DNA from: Nageia nagi
Lineage: Eukaryota; Pinophyta
DNA: 64,000 bases
Direction of reading: 5' to 3'
Assembly (NCBI GenBank): GCA_050084985.1
Contig: JBITNC010000001.1
Location: forward strand, 178,870,001 to 178,934,000
Shown: positions 48,470 through 61,212 of the stretch, one piece after another
Position numbering within the stretch: position 1 is the first letter of the stretch
Layout of the letters: each line of letters opens with the position of its first letter
Program-made: the position numbers and the translations under genes
The notes under the pieces: generated by a model
The model's database searches: none
The model's input: the letters and a program-made list of their open reading frames with translations, nothing else
Told to the model about the DNA's origin: nothing

Positions 48470-49670
48470 ATGCTTCATAAAGAAGGAGATTTAAGACTCA
48501 TGCCCAAAACTATACATAGATAAATTAGGTTCTTTATAGAAGAGACCATGATAAGCTCTTATTAAGGTGTGTGCCTTCATCCAAAACTACCCAGTTAATC
48601 GAGGAGTTCCATTTTGGGGTTTTTAGAGTACATTATTCCAACTATACTATAGTAGGCAAAATTGTATAGGTAGGTTATTATTGGCCTACCATGTTCCAAG
48701 AAGCATTTACAAAAGCCAAAAGCTATGAGAAATGTTAGAAATTTGTAGGTTAGAGGAGAAATGCAACTATACCATTACAACCAATTATTATAAAAGAACC
48801 TTTCGAGAAATGGGGGTTGGATTTCATTAGGGTCATTAATCCTAATTCTTCAATCGAACATAAATTTATTCTCACTATAATTGATTATTTTACTAGGTGG
48901 CCAAATGTTGAAGCTATTAAGGAAGAAGATCAAAAAACCATCATCAAGTTCATTGAAAGACTAATAACCAGGTATGGAATCCCCTAAACAATTATATCTG
49001 ATAATGGTCTAGCTTTTTTTGGGACTAAAGCATCTAAGTTTGTATTAATGTATGGTATTTACTATAAAGCTTCTTCAAATTATTATCCTTAAGGTAATGG
49101 ATTAGCTAAATCTACTAATAAAAACCTTGTAAGGATATTGAAAACAATAATGGAGGGTAATCCTCATTCATGGCATGAGAAGCTAAATTGGGCCTTATGG
49201 GTGTATAGGATTACTATTAAATCTTTAGTCAAAACTAGTCCTTATGCACTTGTATATGGCAAAAGGGCTCAATTGTCTAGTCACATAGAGTTCCCAACTT
49301 TGAAGATTACTTAGGAATATAGTGGTGAGTTTGAATCATTACAAGTCCATATGAATGAACTATTGCATATTAAAGAATCTTAGGAAAAAGCTTATATGGG
49401 TTTGTAAACAAGGGGAAAAATTATAAAGAAATGGTTTGATAGCTGAAAAACATCATCAAAAAGCTTTAGAGAGGGAGAGTTGTTCTAAAATGAGATGAGG
49501 ATAGGCCAAAGCCAAGTATATACAAGAAGTTTGAATCATTATGGTCCAAGCCTTATATAATAGCAAAATGTATTATAGATAACTCCTTCATATTGGCTAA
49601 GCTTGATGGACATGAATTACCAATTACAGGAAATAGCCAACATTTAAAGCATTATCAGCCCACATGAGTA
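48470..49670 (+). pseudogene. Gypsy-2 integrase
   Basis: The zinc-binding part reads EEFHFGVFRVHYSNYTIVGK with YYWPTMFQEA and SYEKC. The core has EKWGLDFIRVI (first Asp kept), IISDNGLAFFGTKASKF (second Asp kept) and YYPxGNGLAKSTNKNL, where the catalytic Glu of the usual AES block is Lys. Then come WHEKLNWALWVYRIT and TSPYALVYGKRAQL. The C-terminal part reads WSKPYIIAKCIIDNSFILAK and HELPITGNSQHLKHYQP. Stops are mostly TAG. The enzyme would join the cDNA to host DNA but cannot work in this copy. Confidence 0.94.
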
Positions 49671-50090
49671 GGAAATTAAGTTGAAATGGATAAGGATTAC
49701 CTTGTAAATATTTTGTAGTGTGTTTACTTTATGCATTTATTTTGTTTGTTATTCCAAGGTCCCAATTTCCAATGAAGTCATGTTATCATTTAATGAAGTT
49801 GGCTTAGTCGTTACATTATGTGAAGAATACTAAATAAGGGAGTATACATGATTTATCTTTAATGAAAGTATAAATGCATTGCTCATGGGAGGATTTGAAG
49901 GAATTCAAGACAAACTCTATATCCTTGAGCAATTGGTTTTAGTTGAGCACAAAGTTTTCCCAAGTAGACAAATTTTCCAAGTTTAGAGCATCTAGTATTC
50001 AAGTTTTTTGAAAAGTCAAAAGTTTGAAAGCATTATTGCAGTAAGAGAATTAGTATTTGAGGGTATTTTTAGTGTTTTAAAGTAATTTAA

Positions 50091-53000
50091 ATGTCTCATG
50101 CTAAGGGTAATAATTTTAATAAATTCATCAACTCCATGGAGCTATTATGGGATATTGAGATCATTGTGAAAAGTAAGAATCCAAAGGGCACAACTAAAGG
50201 TAGGTGCCTAGTTTTTAGTTTTAATCATATTGCACATTCACCCATGGGATCTAGCTTGATGTACTTCATCCTGTATTCATACATCAAAGTTGCTTGAATT
50301 AATAAAGGGAGCCTTTGACCCATCAAATAGGGTAGTTAGGGACTTGCAGGGCAAAAGGGTTTTGAATTTAACTCCCCAAGCCATTGTAGCTACTTTCAAC
50401 CCACCTGCATCTCAAACAATCCCTATTTTATTGGATCCTAATATGATACCTCCCCCCACATTAACCTTGAAGGTTGTAAACTAGATAAATAAATATTCTA
50501 CCATAGATTTCATGGAATTCCCACAAATAGATGTCCCCATATCTTTTTTCTCTCAACACCTTCAGTTGGTTCTATCTATGATTAGGATAGTGATTGGAGA
50601 AGAAATTGAAAGATTTACATCACCTACTCAACTAGCCATTGCTTATAGAATCTCTCATCCTTCTAATACTACCATATTTGATTGGCCAATAGTAATTTCA
50701 AAAAGTATCATAGAGTAGTTAACCATAATAGATGATGGTTCCCATTTTGCTTATGTATCATACATCATTTGGCTTTTCATCCATCAAAACCCTAACTCCT
50801 TTATCAAGTTATAATTGAGGAAAATCAATAGTAATAAAGATGTCAAATTCATGGATAATTGGAATGAAGAAGTTAGGTCTTCAAGATGTTATTACTCATT
50901 TGTAGAACATTTCTTAGTCCCAACCATGGCTTTGATCAACACACCACTACCTAGACTGTCAGAAGCTTCTAGGTGTTATTTGAGACTCCCTCAGCGTGAG
51001 ACTAGAGATTGGTATTTTATGGAGAGCAAAATTATCATTTGATTATATGGTTATTTTAGTAGTATTTTTCTATTACCCATACATGTGATAGATTGGGTCT
51101 TCAGCATGAAGTATTCCCAATAATTGGACTACATAGACTACCCAATTCCCCATCAAATTAATAATTTGGTGCTTCAAGGAAGGAGAGAATGTGAATTATT
51201 GAAGAAAAAATTGACTATGCTAAAGCTAAAGAGGCTGAATCAATATTGGTTATATGATATAGAATATTATTTCTAAAAAAAATGAAATTATAGCTGAACT
51301 TGCCAAGCTTCATGGTTGAGCGAAGACCTAAAATTGAGCAATGGAGGAACAAGGGAGAAAATGAAGCCCTAATGCCCATGGCCATGGTCACCAAGGATTT
51401 TCTTCCATCATGGATAAGTTTTTATGAAACTAAAGTGAATTATGACCCTAAGAAGGATGGTATTTCAAAGAACATCATAAAGTAGCTTAAGAGAAATAAG
51501 TGATCTACAAAGAAGATAGCAACTTTTAATCAGTATCGAATTGAATCCATGAATTAGTTTGCACCATTAGAGTTAGACATGGATGATATATTTTTTAAAT
51601 ATGTGGCATATGGAGTATCCTGATGATGTTGATTCATTATATGAAGGCTCTTTTAATGGAGAAGAAAGTACCCAAAAGGAAGACCAAGCCCAAGCATTAG
51701 AAGAGAATGTTCCAGAGAATTCTTCATAGAAGGTTGGGAAGGTATATTCTTTGAAAAGAAAGGCTTAGACCAATCCTCAAATAATATAGCTATATAAGCA
51801 TATCAAATAGACCACTCCATGCTTAGGTACACACTCTTAGCACTCTACTTATTCTTTAGCTATATCTCCTTTATCAATTGCACTAGTAATACCAATGCTA
51901 ACTCCTTTTCCCATTATCATACCACCAGTCCCTATATTTACATCAGCATCAACCACACCTACACCAATCATGCCTCAAGCATTTTCACCTCCACTCTCCA
52001 CCTTAGTTACATACTCCATCACCCCTATCACTCAATTTCCCTTAACATCACCAAATCCACTTTCACTAGTAAACCCAATCATCAATGTCAACCTGAGCCT
52101 TGCCCAAGCTAGCCCTTCAACATCAACCAAGCAAATCATATCAGCACCAATGCAAGATCTAAGTCCCAGTTCATCATTTATCACTATTTAGTAGGTGTCC
52201 ATTGATGAGATAATGCAATAATAGCAACAAGTGAAGGCCAATCAAGAGGCTTGGATGGATAATTAACTAAATAAGATTCCTATACCAAGTAATCTAGTAA
52301 GGCTTTGGAGTTTTCTTGACTCCAAGAGCAAGATCTTAGAGATGGTAGTTGCTCATGAATCTCAAGAAGGTCCTAAGGACATCATAGCCATGAATATGAG
52401 CATCAAGATATACTTGGCCAATGTGCCTAGGTAGGATGAGTTATTGCACACTATAGTTAACTTGAATATTTTTGAGGCCACCAAGCTAGAAACTAAGTAT
52501 AAGAAGGTGCTCAAGTCTAATGAGTCACTTAAGAAGTAGCTAAAGCTTCAAAATTCCAAGTTAAAAGTTGCAGATAATAAAATTGATGGGTTGAAGAAAG
52601 CTTTGGCCAATGCTCCTACAATTGATACATTAGCAAAGAAGGATGTTGTGCTTGTCAAAAAAGAGGTAGAACTGGGCAAGAAGGAAGCTACCATTGTGGT
52701 AAAGGACCAAAAGCTAGCAAATAAAGATACTAAAATTGCATCAAAGAATGTAACCATTGGTGGTCTAAATGTTAATTTGGCATAGCTACAATAACTTGGC
52801 CATACAAACAAAGTAGATAAGGTATTTTTACTAAAGATAAAAGAAGAATTCTAAAAGTTAATCACTCCAAACTTGAAAATTTTGATACAATTTTGAAATC
52901 ATGTGTAGGTTTTCTCTTGAGGGTTAAATAAGCTCAATGCAAAGGTGCTTAAGAAGAAAGCTAGCTATGAACTACTAATAGAGTATGCCAAGAAGGTGAT

Positions 53001-53330
53001 TGAAAAAATGACTAAAGTCTTCGATGAATAGTTAAAGGATTTGAATCTGGGGAGTTGATTGGAGAGATTAATATGGATTAATCACCCTATGCAATGGAAA
53101 GGAGTCTATGATAGTATAGAAAAATGCCTATTCAAATGGTAGAGCAAGAATGATTCTTTAAAAGGAGAACTACAAGACATAGTGTCTTTAGGGATACCAA
53201 TTTTGTGGAAGATGGATAAAGCACCTATCCCAGATGTAGATTTTTTAAGAAAAATACAAGAGACTGCAGTAGATGGCTGAGATGTCAACAACTTAATAGC
53301 TATGTTCAATGAGAAATGTACACTATAATT
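50091..53330 (+). pseudogene. extra ORF after Gypsy-2 integrase: globular part, Pro/Ser/Thr linker, coiled coil
   Basis: It starts with ATG at 50091, about 420 bases after integrase ends. The first part, with a frameshift near 50290, includes IKGAFDPSNRVVRDLQGKRV and LNLTPQAIVATFNPP, then PQIDVPISFFSQHLQLVL and a stretch to about 51480. A Pro/Ser/Thr-rich linker follows at 51890-52180 (for example IIPPVPIFTSASTTPTPIM). Then 52300-52800 is rich in Lys, Glu, Ala and Leu with a coiled-coil look (KLQNSKLKVADNKIDGLKKA, VLVKKEVELGKKEATIVVKD). More decayed coding continues to about 53330. I recognise no enzyme and see no signal peptide. Its place is that of env-like ORFs in some plant Gypsy elements. 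Captured host sequence is the alternative. Confidence 0.6.
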
Positions 53331-53580
53331 CTTTGAGTACTATGAAAAGATAAAAGTTAATCTATAGCAATTCCTCTAGACTCACAGGCAAATTTGTTAC
53401 GATATCCTTAATATAATGGCTTTGGCCAAATTTCAATTGAAGGATCTATTGAATTTCCAAGAGAATTAGCATAAAGTGCAATAGTTAATAAATGGTTAAG
53501 TGATTTTTTCAAGTATTCTACCTATCTAGGCCCTAAATTTCTTTTGATAAGGCAAAAGTTTCCCTCAAAAGTTGCTAGAA
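53331..53580 (+). other. short region before Gypsy-2 3' LTR
   Basis: It should contain the polypurine tract. The purines just before 53581 are degenerate (CAAAAGTTGCTAGAA), so the tract cannot be placed with certainty. Confidence 0.4.
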
Positions 53581-54921
53581 TGTATACTTATATATAATTA
53601 TACATCTTTGGGAAGACCCTAGAAGTGTATTTAATGTATTTGAAGCATTCTTTGGTAGTTATAGAGATTTTAGAGTCTTTCAAATGAAAATAAGCTAAGT
53701 ATAAAGGTATTCAAGAAGACATGACATCATGTGAAATAACAGAGTTTCATTTTTATCTTATCATCAAACCCATGATGATGTCATCAAAGGAGTTTACGAA
53801 GTGTGAAGGTGCTATTTTGGTTCTTTCTTCCAAGCTTGAAGAGAGATGATGTCATCCAAAGAATTTGAAATTTCAAATTCCACTCAACCCAGCAACCTTG
53901 GAAAGAAGTAGAGTAAAAATGGCTAAGTATAAAACATTTCCTAGTGTGACATCATGTGGAGTAGCAAAGTTTCATTTTTGTCTTATAACTAGACTTGGAG
54001 AGAGATGACAACATCAAGAGGGTGTGCAAACCCCAGAGAAGATGGAATAGAGAAGAAATGAACCAAGTACAATATGACCTTGGAGGAAATACCATGGAGT
54101 GTGGTGGTCCTATTTTTATTCTTATCATTAGGCTCAGGATAAGTGATGTCATCAATGAGCATTTGTAATTCTAGTTTGATTCAAAACAAAGCCTTGAGAG
54201 AAGGAATAAGAAGAAAAGGCCCAGTATACAAATTGACATCTTCAAAATTATTGTAGACCTTTGGAAGAGAAGAAAATATAAAAGTAAAGGCTCAAAAAAG
54301 CTCATAATGTTTTGGAATCATAGGAGTAGCACCTAAAAACTTCTAAAATAGCTTTTTACTTCTATAGAAGTAGGAATAGTTATGGAGAACCCTACTAGAG
54401 GTACAAACTATTATAGAGGATTCTGGAAAAGATGTGGGTGGTCAAAAAAATTTGGAAGATGTAACTACCAATTAAGAAGACTTCAAAAAAGAAGATCAAG
54501 CCTATTGAGGCATTTTTATGTAACTGTTCGATCTTTTTAGTTACATTATACTTTCTTTACTTTCTATATAAGTAATAAGGCAGATGGCTAGAAATCCCTA
54601 GTATTTCCCCTTATTTTTATTTTTGAATACCTTTTATTTCCTTAGTAATATGATACTATATTGACCTTTCTTTCCCAACACTTGTTACAATTGTTCTTAA
54701 TCTGGTTATGTTGTGGTAATTGATGAAAGTTTCTTGAATAATAATAGCAATGTGTTGGAATAACTATGTCTATTACATGGTAAAACATATGTTGAGAAAT
54801 AATTAAGAGAATTAAGGCTTGATCCATGGCTATTGCACTAGGTTTTTGCTAAGGTTTCACACACTATGGAAGCCCACATTAAACTAGTGATCCACCCCTT
54901 TGGTTTATTCCTTGTTACTCT
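53581..54921 (+). repeat. Gypsy-2 3' LTR
   Basis: It aligns with 43013-44366. TGACATCA or TGATGTCA occurs five times between about 53719 and 54152, with one variant (TGACAACA). A TATA box TATATAAG lies at 54565-54572, which places the promoter about 985 bases into the LTR and leaves about 350 bases for R and U5. The right edge is approximate. Confidence 0.9.
53719..54152 (+). promoter_or_regulatory. cluster of TGACATCA/TGATGTCA words in the LTR U3
   Basis: Exact words near 53719, 53775, 53848, 53947 and 54145, on both strands, upstream of the TATA box at 54565. They resemble the half-symmetric sites bound by plant bZIP factors of the TGA/CRE type (known family preference is around TGACGTCA). 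Binding here is inference. The 5' LTR has the same positions with several words changed to TGATATCA. Confidence 0.4.
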
Positions 54922-55959
54922 ATCTCTTTATTTTATTCCTTGCATTTTAACCCATTCATTATTTTTTGGTTACTTATTCTTTGTAGTTTATGCCCAATGT
55001 ATAAGGAACTGGCCTTCTTCAAAGATCAGATTATCATGGATAGTCTATTCATAGTATATTATTGCTAAGATTGTAGTGGGTGAAGTTATTACATAATCTT
55101 AATCAACAAGTATAACATTTATATACTCTACATTACATACTCAACATACAATAATAATTCATGGATATTTACTTTGAATTGAAATGTTACATCATGGCAT
55201 GGAATTTACATATTTTTGAAAACATGTAAGGGTTTCTATTTTTATAAAATGATTACAATAATTCATGGTTTTAATTTGAGTATGTTACATTAACTTTGCA
55301 TTGATAAATAGATTCTTTAATTGTTGATAATTTGTTATAAATGTTAAGGATGCTTCATTTGGTTTGTGTGTTTGTATGTAGATTAAAAGATACAACCATT
55401 TCCAAAAGATTATGTTTGGAGTGTTATACATTTAGAGGGACAACTAGGTATCTTAGTTATTAAGGGACATTCTATTTAAAACATAGATTATCCCATGCAA
55501 TTATTTAGATAAAATCAAATTCAAACTAACCCACTTGGAAACATTTGTAAACACATAAATATTTTCAATAATATTATACTATCACCATTTTGTTCATAAA
55601 AAGTTGTTGAATTATTTTTACTTCAAATTTTATACTATAATAGTAGATAAATGTTAATTTAAAGAAGGTAAACTATAGAGTCTCCCTTACTAAGATATTT
55701 ATATCTCACCCATCTATTACTTGTGAGAATAGGAAATGAGGTCACTATTTGATCTTGCAACAAACATGGAACTTGATGATGATGAAGATATTTGAAGTTT
55801 TTCAAATTATGTTAGATTAATATATAATAGCTTTATTTTTGCATAGTATGTAAGCAAGCTTCAGGGGAAGCAATTTGTAGGATTCTATTGTATGCAATAG
55901 TATGAACTGTAGAACATATTTAGTTCTCTTTTCTTTACATGTGAATTTTTATTTACAAA
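54922..55959. other. AT-rich region without recognisable gene
   Basis: Between Gypsy-2 and the LINE. I see no coding frame or repeat with a partner in the window. The last 100-200 bases could be the 5' UTR of the LINE. Confidence 0.5.
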
Positions 55960-55964
55960 ATGGA

Positions 55965-57540
55965 CCCACTCAATGGAGGAGGGATCCCAATACTACAATA
56001 TCATTCTCTCAAGCACTTCATATGAATATGCAAAATAAAATCCAACTAGGTATGTAGGTGGTAGTGTAAAAAGTGGATTTTGATAAAGGCATATCCAAAA
56101 TAATAATACCAAATGCTGAGTATGATAAAATAATGGAATCCAAAAAAAATACCCTCATTGGAAAGTTTATGGGAACAAGGCAAATACTTGAAAATGTTAG
56201 AAAATGGGTCAAAATAGCTTGGAGGTTCAAAGGGGAGGTGGAAATGGTAACACTCCCAAATGACTTTCTAATGTTCAACTTTAACTTGGAAGAATACCTC
56301 CATTAGGTCATGGAAAAAGGGCTTTAGTGGTTTGAGAAAAGTGGCCTTCACCTAAAGAAATGGTATGAATGATTTAATCCCCAAAATGAATTGTTTAGAA
56401 AAATACTAATGTGGATATCCCTACTAGAGCTACCCACTAATTTTTGGTTTGAAGAAACTATTATTGGTATTACATCAACAATGGAGAATATATTTGTATG
56501 GACAAGAATATGAGATCAGGAAAAACTTTTTAGACAATAATATTTTGTGCCAATATTGATATTTCAAAACATATGAAGATGAACATTTGTTTGAAAAATA
56601 GAAGAGGAGAACATATCTAAGAGATATCTTTTGATATCCCCCCAACAATCTATACTCGATGTAATAGATATGGCCACACTAAAAATGAATACCCAAGGAG
56701 ACTTAGACAACCAAATTAGCAAGGACCAAGACCAAATTAAAAAATATTTAAACCAAATACTAGGCCTAATTGTAAAATGGGAGGAGCATGAAAATTAGTA
56801 GGAAGTAAAAATCGGCCATTAGACCAAGAAAAAGGAAAGAATAAGGAAGGTAATCAAAAAGTAATAGGCACATCTAGATAAGATGAGTATAAAGACCTTA
56901 TGATTCCAAGAATAAAAATAAAGATAGATCCTTTAATGGATGACAAAATTCAAAAAGTATCATAGAAGATATAATCACCTATAAAAGGAAACTCTTTTTA
57001 GGTATTGTATAATATAATAGAAGAGGAAAATATAATGATATCACAAGTTGAAGGCACCCAACCTCATAAATATATAACTAAAGAGATGTTGTCATAAGAC
57101 AAAAATGAGATGTCAAGTAACAAAAATGCAATCATGTAAATAAAAAATCAAGAAGGAGAAGAATAAGAGGAAATATATGAAGAAAATAAAGAAGATGCAA
57201 AGGAGGATGAAGAGGAAGAGGAAGAAGAATAGGATCAATTAGAAGTTGCTAAAGAAGAAAAGAATGTGGAGAATAAGGAAATAGAGAACAAAAATGAGGA
57301 AGAAGGACTAAGAAGAAAAAAAGGAATGCCTAAAGCCCCATCGCAAAGTATAAAACAAATTACTCTTAAAAGAATCATTGCAAATATGGCAAAGGATGGG
57401 AAACGAGGACCACACTCAGCAAACAAAATGGAAACCAAGGGAGGAACACTCAAGAGCAAAGTGGCACCAAAAAATGATGATGATGGACATAATATGCTAG
57501 AATATATAAGGATGCAATCTACCTGGGAAGAAAAAGATTG
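55965..57540 (+). pseudogene. LINE ORF1 (RNA-binding, DUF4283-like)
   Basis: It starts MDPLNGGGIP at 55965. The core reads LIGKFMGTRQILENVRKWVK, AWRFKGEVEMVTLPNDF and FNLEEYLH, then after a stop GLWWFEKSGLHLKKWYEWFN and LPTNFWFEETIIGI. That is the usual DUF4283 layout of plant LINE ORF1. A knuckle-like YTRCNRYGHTKNEYP lies near 56660, where at least two of the four metal ligands are changed. The tail (57130-57320) is very Glu/Lys-rich. The protein would bind LINE RNA. Several stops and shifts. Confidence 0.85.
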
Positions 57541-60500
57541 CTAGGGAGTTAAAGAGAGATAGAAAACTAGACATGCTACTCATATAAGAAACCAAGGTCA
57601 AGCAACACATTATTCAAAAAATAGCAAAAAAGATTTGGAGGGACACCATGTATGAGGCTATAACTATAGTGGGAAAAGCAGGTGGATTATGGATTATGTG
57701 GGATCCTATTAAAGTTGATGCAGAAAGAATACACTATTCCTCCAATAGATGTTTATCAATGAAAATTACTTGTAAGTCTTCAAAATATACTTTTATTATG
57801 TTTAATATCTATGCTCTCAATGTTTTATCAAGAAGAAGGCACTTTTGGGATTTTTTATCAAATCACAAGAAGATGTTTCCTAATATGCCTTGGCTTATAG
57901 GATGATATTTTAATACACCTTTGAATATAGAAGATAAATATAGTGGTAGACTATATATGACTACTAACATAGAGGATTTCAATAATTTTCTTGATAATAA
58001 TGCTTTTATTGATCTCAATTTAAAAGAGAATAGATATAACTAGTCAAATAGATGGATTGGGAAGAGGTTTATACAAATAAGATTAGATATAATAGCAATT
58101 ACCCAAGATTGGAAGGATAATTACCCTAATGTCATTTTGAATTCTCTATCAAGAATCTCATCGGATCATATATCAATTGAACTCAACATGGAAAAAATAA
58201 TAAAGACAATATCCTTGTTTAGATTTGAAAATATGTGGATGTCTCATCTAAACTTTAAAGATAGGCTTTCCAAATGGTGGAAGATAAAGATTGAAAGAAC
58301 AACCATGTACAGGTTAGCCAAAAAAGTTGATGAAGTCAAAAGAAACCTAAAGATTTGGAATAGAAAAGTCTTCAAAAATGTGCATCTCAAAAAGAGTCAA
58401 ATGAAAGAAAAATTGGAAAGAATAAAGAATGAGATTTTGGTTAAAGGAATAACTAGTGAGCTTGACAAGGAAGATAAATTACTTCTTATAGAGTTCTATA
58501 ATATAGTCTCTAAGGAGGAACAACTTTGGAGACAAAAATCTAAAGCGACATATTTGAAGGAAGGGGACAAAAACACAATGTTCTTTAGAATCACTACTAT
58601 AAGAAGAACTTATAACAAGATCAATGAGATCAAAAGAACAAATGGATTTATAACCTTAGAATAAATGGAAATAAAATAAAAAGCAAAGGGATTCTATAAA
58701 GGCTTACTGATAGTGGATCAAAGAAACAATAGTATAGCCAAGAGAAAAATTACTAAAAAACATCCCAAAACTTATAACAATGAAGTAAACTGAAGCACTA
58801 CAACAATAAACTACTAAAGTAGAAGTCAAATAGGATCTCTTTCTAATGGAAGCTAACAAAGCTCCTATATTGGATGGTTTTCAAGCTAGTTTTTTTCCAA
58901 AAGAATTGGAAAATTATGGGGAAGGACGTGTGGTATGATGTAAAGAATTCTTCAAAAAAGGAGAACTTTTAAAATAATTGAATAACACTTTCCTCTCATT
59001 AATCCCAAAGACACAAGAAGTAAAGGATTTCAAATAATATAGACCTATAAGCTTGTGCAATGTTGTTTATAAAATCATAACCAAAATTATGGTAGATAGA
59101 ATAAATCCAATAATATCCCAAATCATATTCATAGAGCAAGATGGCTTCATAAATGGCAACCAGATAACAAATGGAATTATTCAAATGCATGAGGTTCTTC
59201 ATTCAATACACAACAAGAAATATCTAACCATGGTGGTTAAGTTGGATATGGAAAAGGCTTATGATAGAGTAAGAAGGTCATTTTTGGATCTAGTCTTAGA
59301 AAAAATTGGATTTGGAGAAATATGGAGAAAATGGATAATAGAATGTATATCTTTGCCAATGTTTTCTATTATCATTAATGGAGAAGAAATAGGCTATTCT
59401 AATTCCTAAAGAGTACTTAGGTAAGGATATCCAATATCACCATATCTATTTATCATAATGGTAGAGGTGCTAGGGAGGATGATTAATTAGTTCAGGGACA
59501 TAGAGATCATGAAAGGGGTAATACTAGCTCCCAATTGTAAGGCTACAACTCATCATTAATTCATTGATGATACTATTTTCATTGGTAAAGATAAGAGAAA
59601 GGAGGCTATTTTTTCAAGAAAATTCTCAACATATGTGAAAAAGATTCACACCAAATAATAAATTTTCAAAAAAACAAAATTTAATTGCTAAACTACTTGA
59701 AGTAAGTAGGAAGAGCATAACTAAGATTTGAGGATCCAAGATTGATGAACTATTGACCAGATACTTAAGAATACCTCTATTTGTTATAAGAATTAAATTT
59801 TGTTATTGAATGCACTTTTATAGAAAATCCGAAACAAATTAACAAGATGGAAGTAAAAATGCTTGAGCTATGTAGGTAAACTAGTTCTCATTAAATCGAT
59901 GCTCCAAAGTAAGCCCATATATAATGTGATGGTATTAAAACTACCCATAAATATCAATGACAAGATAAAAAAAATATGTAACCATTTTTTATGGTTAATA
60001 TATTTAGAAAAAATAAAAATTACCCTTGTAATATGGGATCTTATTTATATGGAAAAGAATCAGGGAGGATTGGGCCTAAGGAAAATGAAGCAGATGAGTC
60101 AAGCCTTATTGGAAAAATTGGTTTGGTAAATAACATACAATGAAAAAATGAATGGATTCATACATGTAAGGGAAAATATATGAAGGGAAAAAACTATATT
60201 TTGAGAATTCAAAATCCACCTTACGGATCACCTTTCTAAATGGTATAATAATAGTCATCTTGAAGATCCAAGAATCAACAATATGGGAACCAAGAAATGG
60301 GAAGCAGATATACATGTGGGAAGATGCTTGGTTAAAGGATGAGCTAGTTATTAGAATAATGGAATTTAAACAAGGAGTTATCTAAGCTTTGAAGCATTAG
60401 GGAACTATAATTTAATAGTATTTTAATAAGGAATCCAAAACCTGGTAGATCCATAGATCAACCAAAGGCAGAATAGTGAATTAGCTAAACCAACTACAAA

Positions 60501-61128
60501 AGGAACTAAACAAGTCTAAGATAAAGATCAATGAATAGGAAGGGAAACCTATGTGGAAACCAATTCCTAATGGAAAATATAGGGTGAAAGAGGAAATTAT
60601 AATTTTAAGTAGTACTACCACAAAAAGTGAGGGGAAAAGAATATGGAAAAATATTTGGAAAGCTAAACTAACACATAGAATTGCCTTCTTTCTATTGTTG
60701 GTTGCAAGAAAGAGATTGTTAACCATAAATAATCTACAAAGAAGAGGTTTTACCATTATCAATAGATGTTTGTTGTGTAAGAAAGAAGAAGAAGATATTG
60801 ACCTTATATTCTTGCACTATGAGTATACAATGAATGTTTGGAGTATGATATGCAAAAGGATGAAGATACAATGAATTTTACCTAAAAATGTTAGACAATG
60901 TATAGAAGAGTGGACTCCATAGTAGAAAGCCAAGGGGAATAAGAAATGTTATACCATGGTGCTTGGCCATATCTAGTGGAAGGATTGGAAGAAAAGGAGT
61001 AATTAAATGTTTGAAAATAAGGAAACCAAATTATAGGAGGTTACAAAAATTATAATCCTTAGACTTGTTGAAAATATGAGGGTGTACTTTGAATAAAAAG
61101 AAGTACCTTAAAACTTTAAAGCCTTTTT
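57500..61128 (+). pseudogene. LINE ORF2 (endonuclease and reverse transcriptase)
   Basis: Endonuclease: KLDMLLIxETKVKQHI near 57580 (the Gln of QET is now TAG), GGLWIMWDPIKVDA, FIMFNIYALN and, near 58160, SSDHISIELNM (the SDH active-site block). RT: KIITKIMVDRINPIISQIIF, VVKLDMEKAYDRVRRSFL, GYPISPYLFIIMVEVLGRMI and FIDDTIFIGK (catalytic DD kept). Later MSYVGKLVLIKSMLQSKPIY, then a zf-RVT-like RKRLLTINNLQRRG with RCLLCKKEEEDID near 60710-60800. The end reads LVENMRVYFEQKEVPQNF. Stops and frameshifts occur about every 100-150 codons. Confidence 0.93.
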
Positions 61129-61212
61129 CTTCAATGATTAAACATTATAAAAAAAATAAAGGAGAGAGGGATGTGACATGGATGGAATGTATGATAGGTG
61201 TTTAATGCACAT

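Larger units (their letters stand above)
43013..54921 (+). mobile_element. Gypsy-2: decayed full-length Ty3/Gypsy element with extra 3' ORF
   Basis: Two LTRs of about 1.35 kb (43013-44366 and 53581-54921) begin TGTATACTTA and frame a 9.2-kb interior. The order is gag-like part, protease, second RNase H, RT, RNase H, integrase, then a 3.4-kb region encoding a decayed extra ORF. The second RNase H before RT differs from Gypsy-1, where it follows the first RNase H. All frames carry stops, most of them TAG. The LTRs differ at many sites by eye, so the insertion is old. Confidence 0.92.
55960..61165 (+). mobile_element. decayed L1-type LINE with ORF1 and ORF2
   Basis: ORF1 (from about 55965) has a DUF4283-type domain and a broken zinc knuckle. 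ORF2 (57500-61128) has endonuclease, reverse transcriptase and a C-terminal zf-RVT-like part. An A-rich stretch (about 61146-61165, AAAAAAAATAAAG) follows ORF2 and may be the remains of the poly-A tail. No clear target duplication was found by eye. The element is full-length or nearly so but broken throughout. Confidence 0.9.

Noticed and set aside
51819-52191. Two overlapping Pro/Ser/Thr-rich plus-strand frames
   Set aside because: Only one frame can be real. The one rich in Pro and Thr (from 51895) fits the linker of the Gypsy-2 extra ORF, and the other is its shadow.
60481-60762. 93-codon minus-strand frame
   Set aside because: It is a shadow of LINE ORF2 on the plus strand, where zf-RVT-like residues are recognisable.
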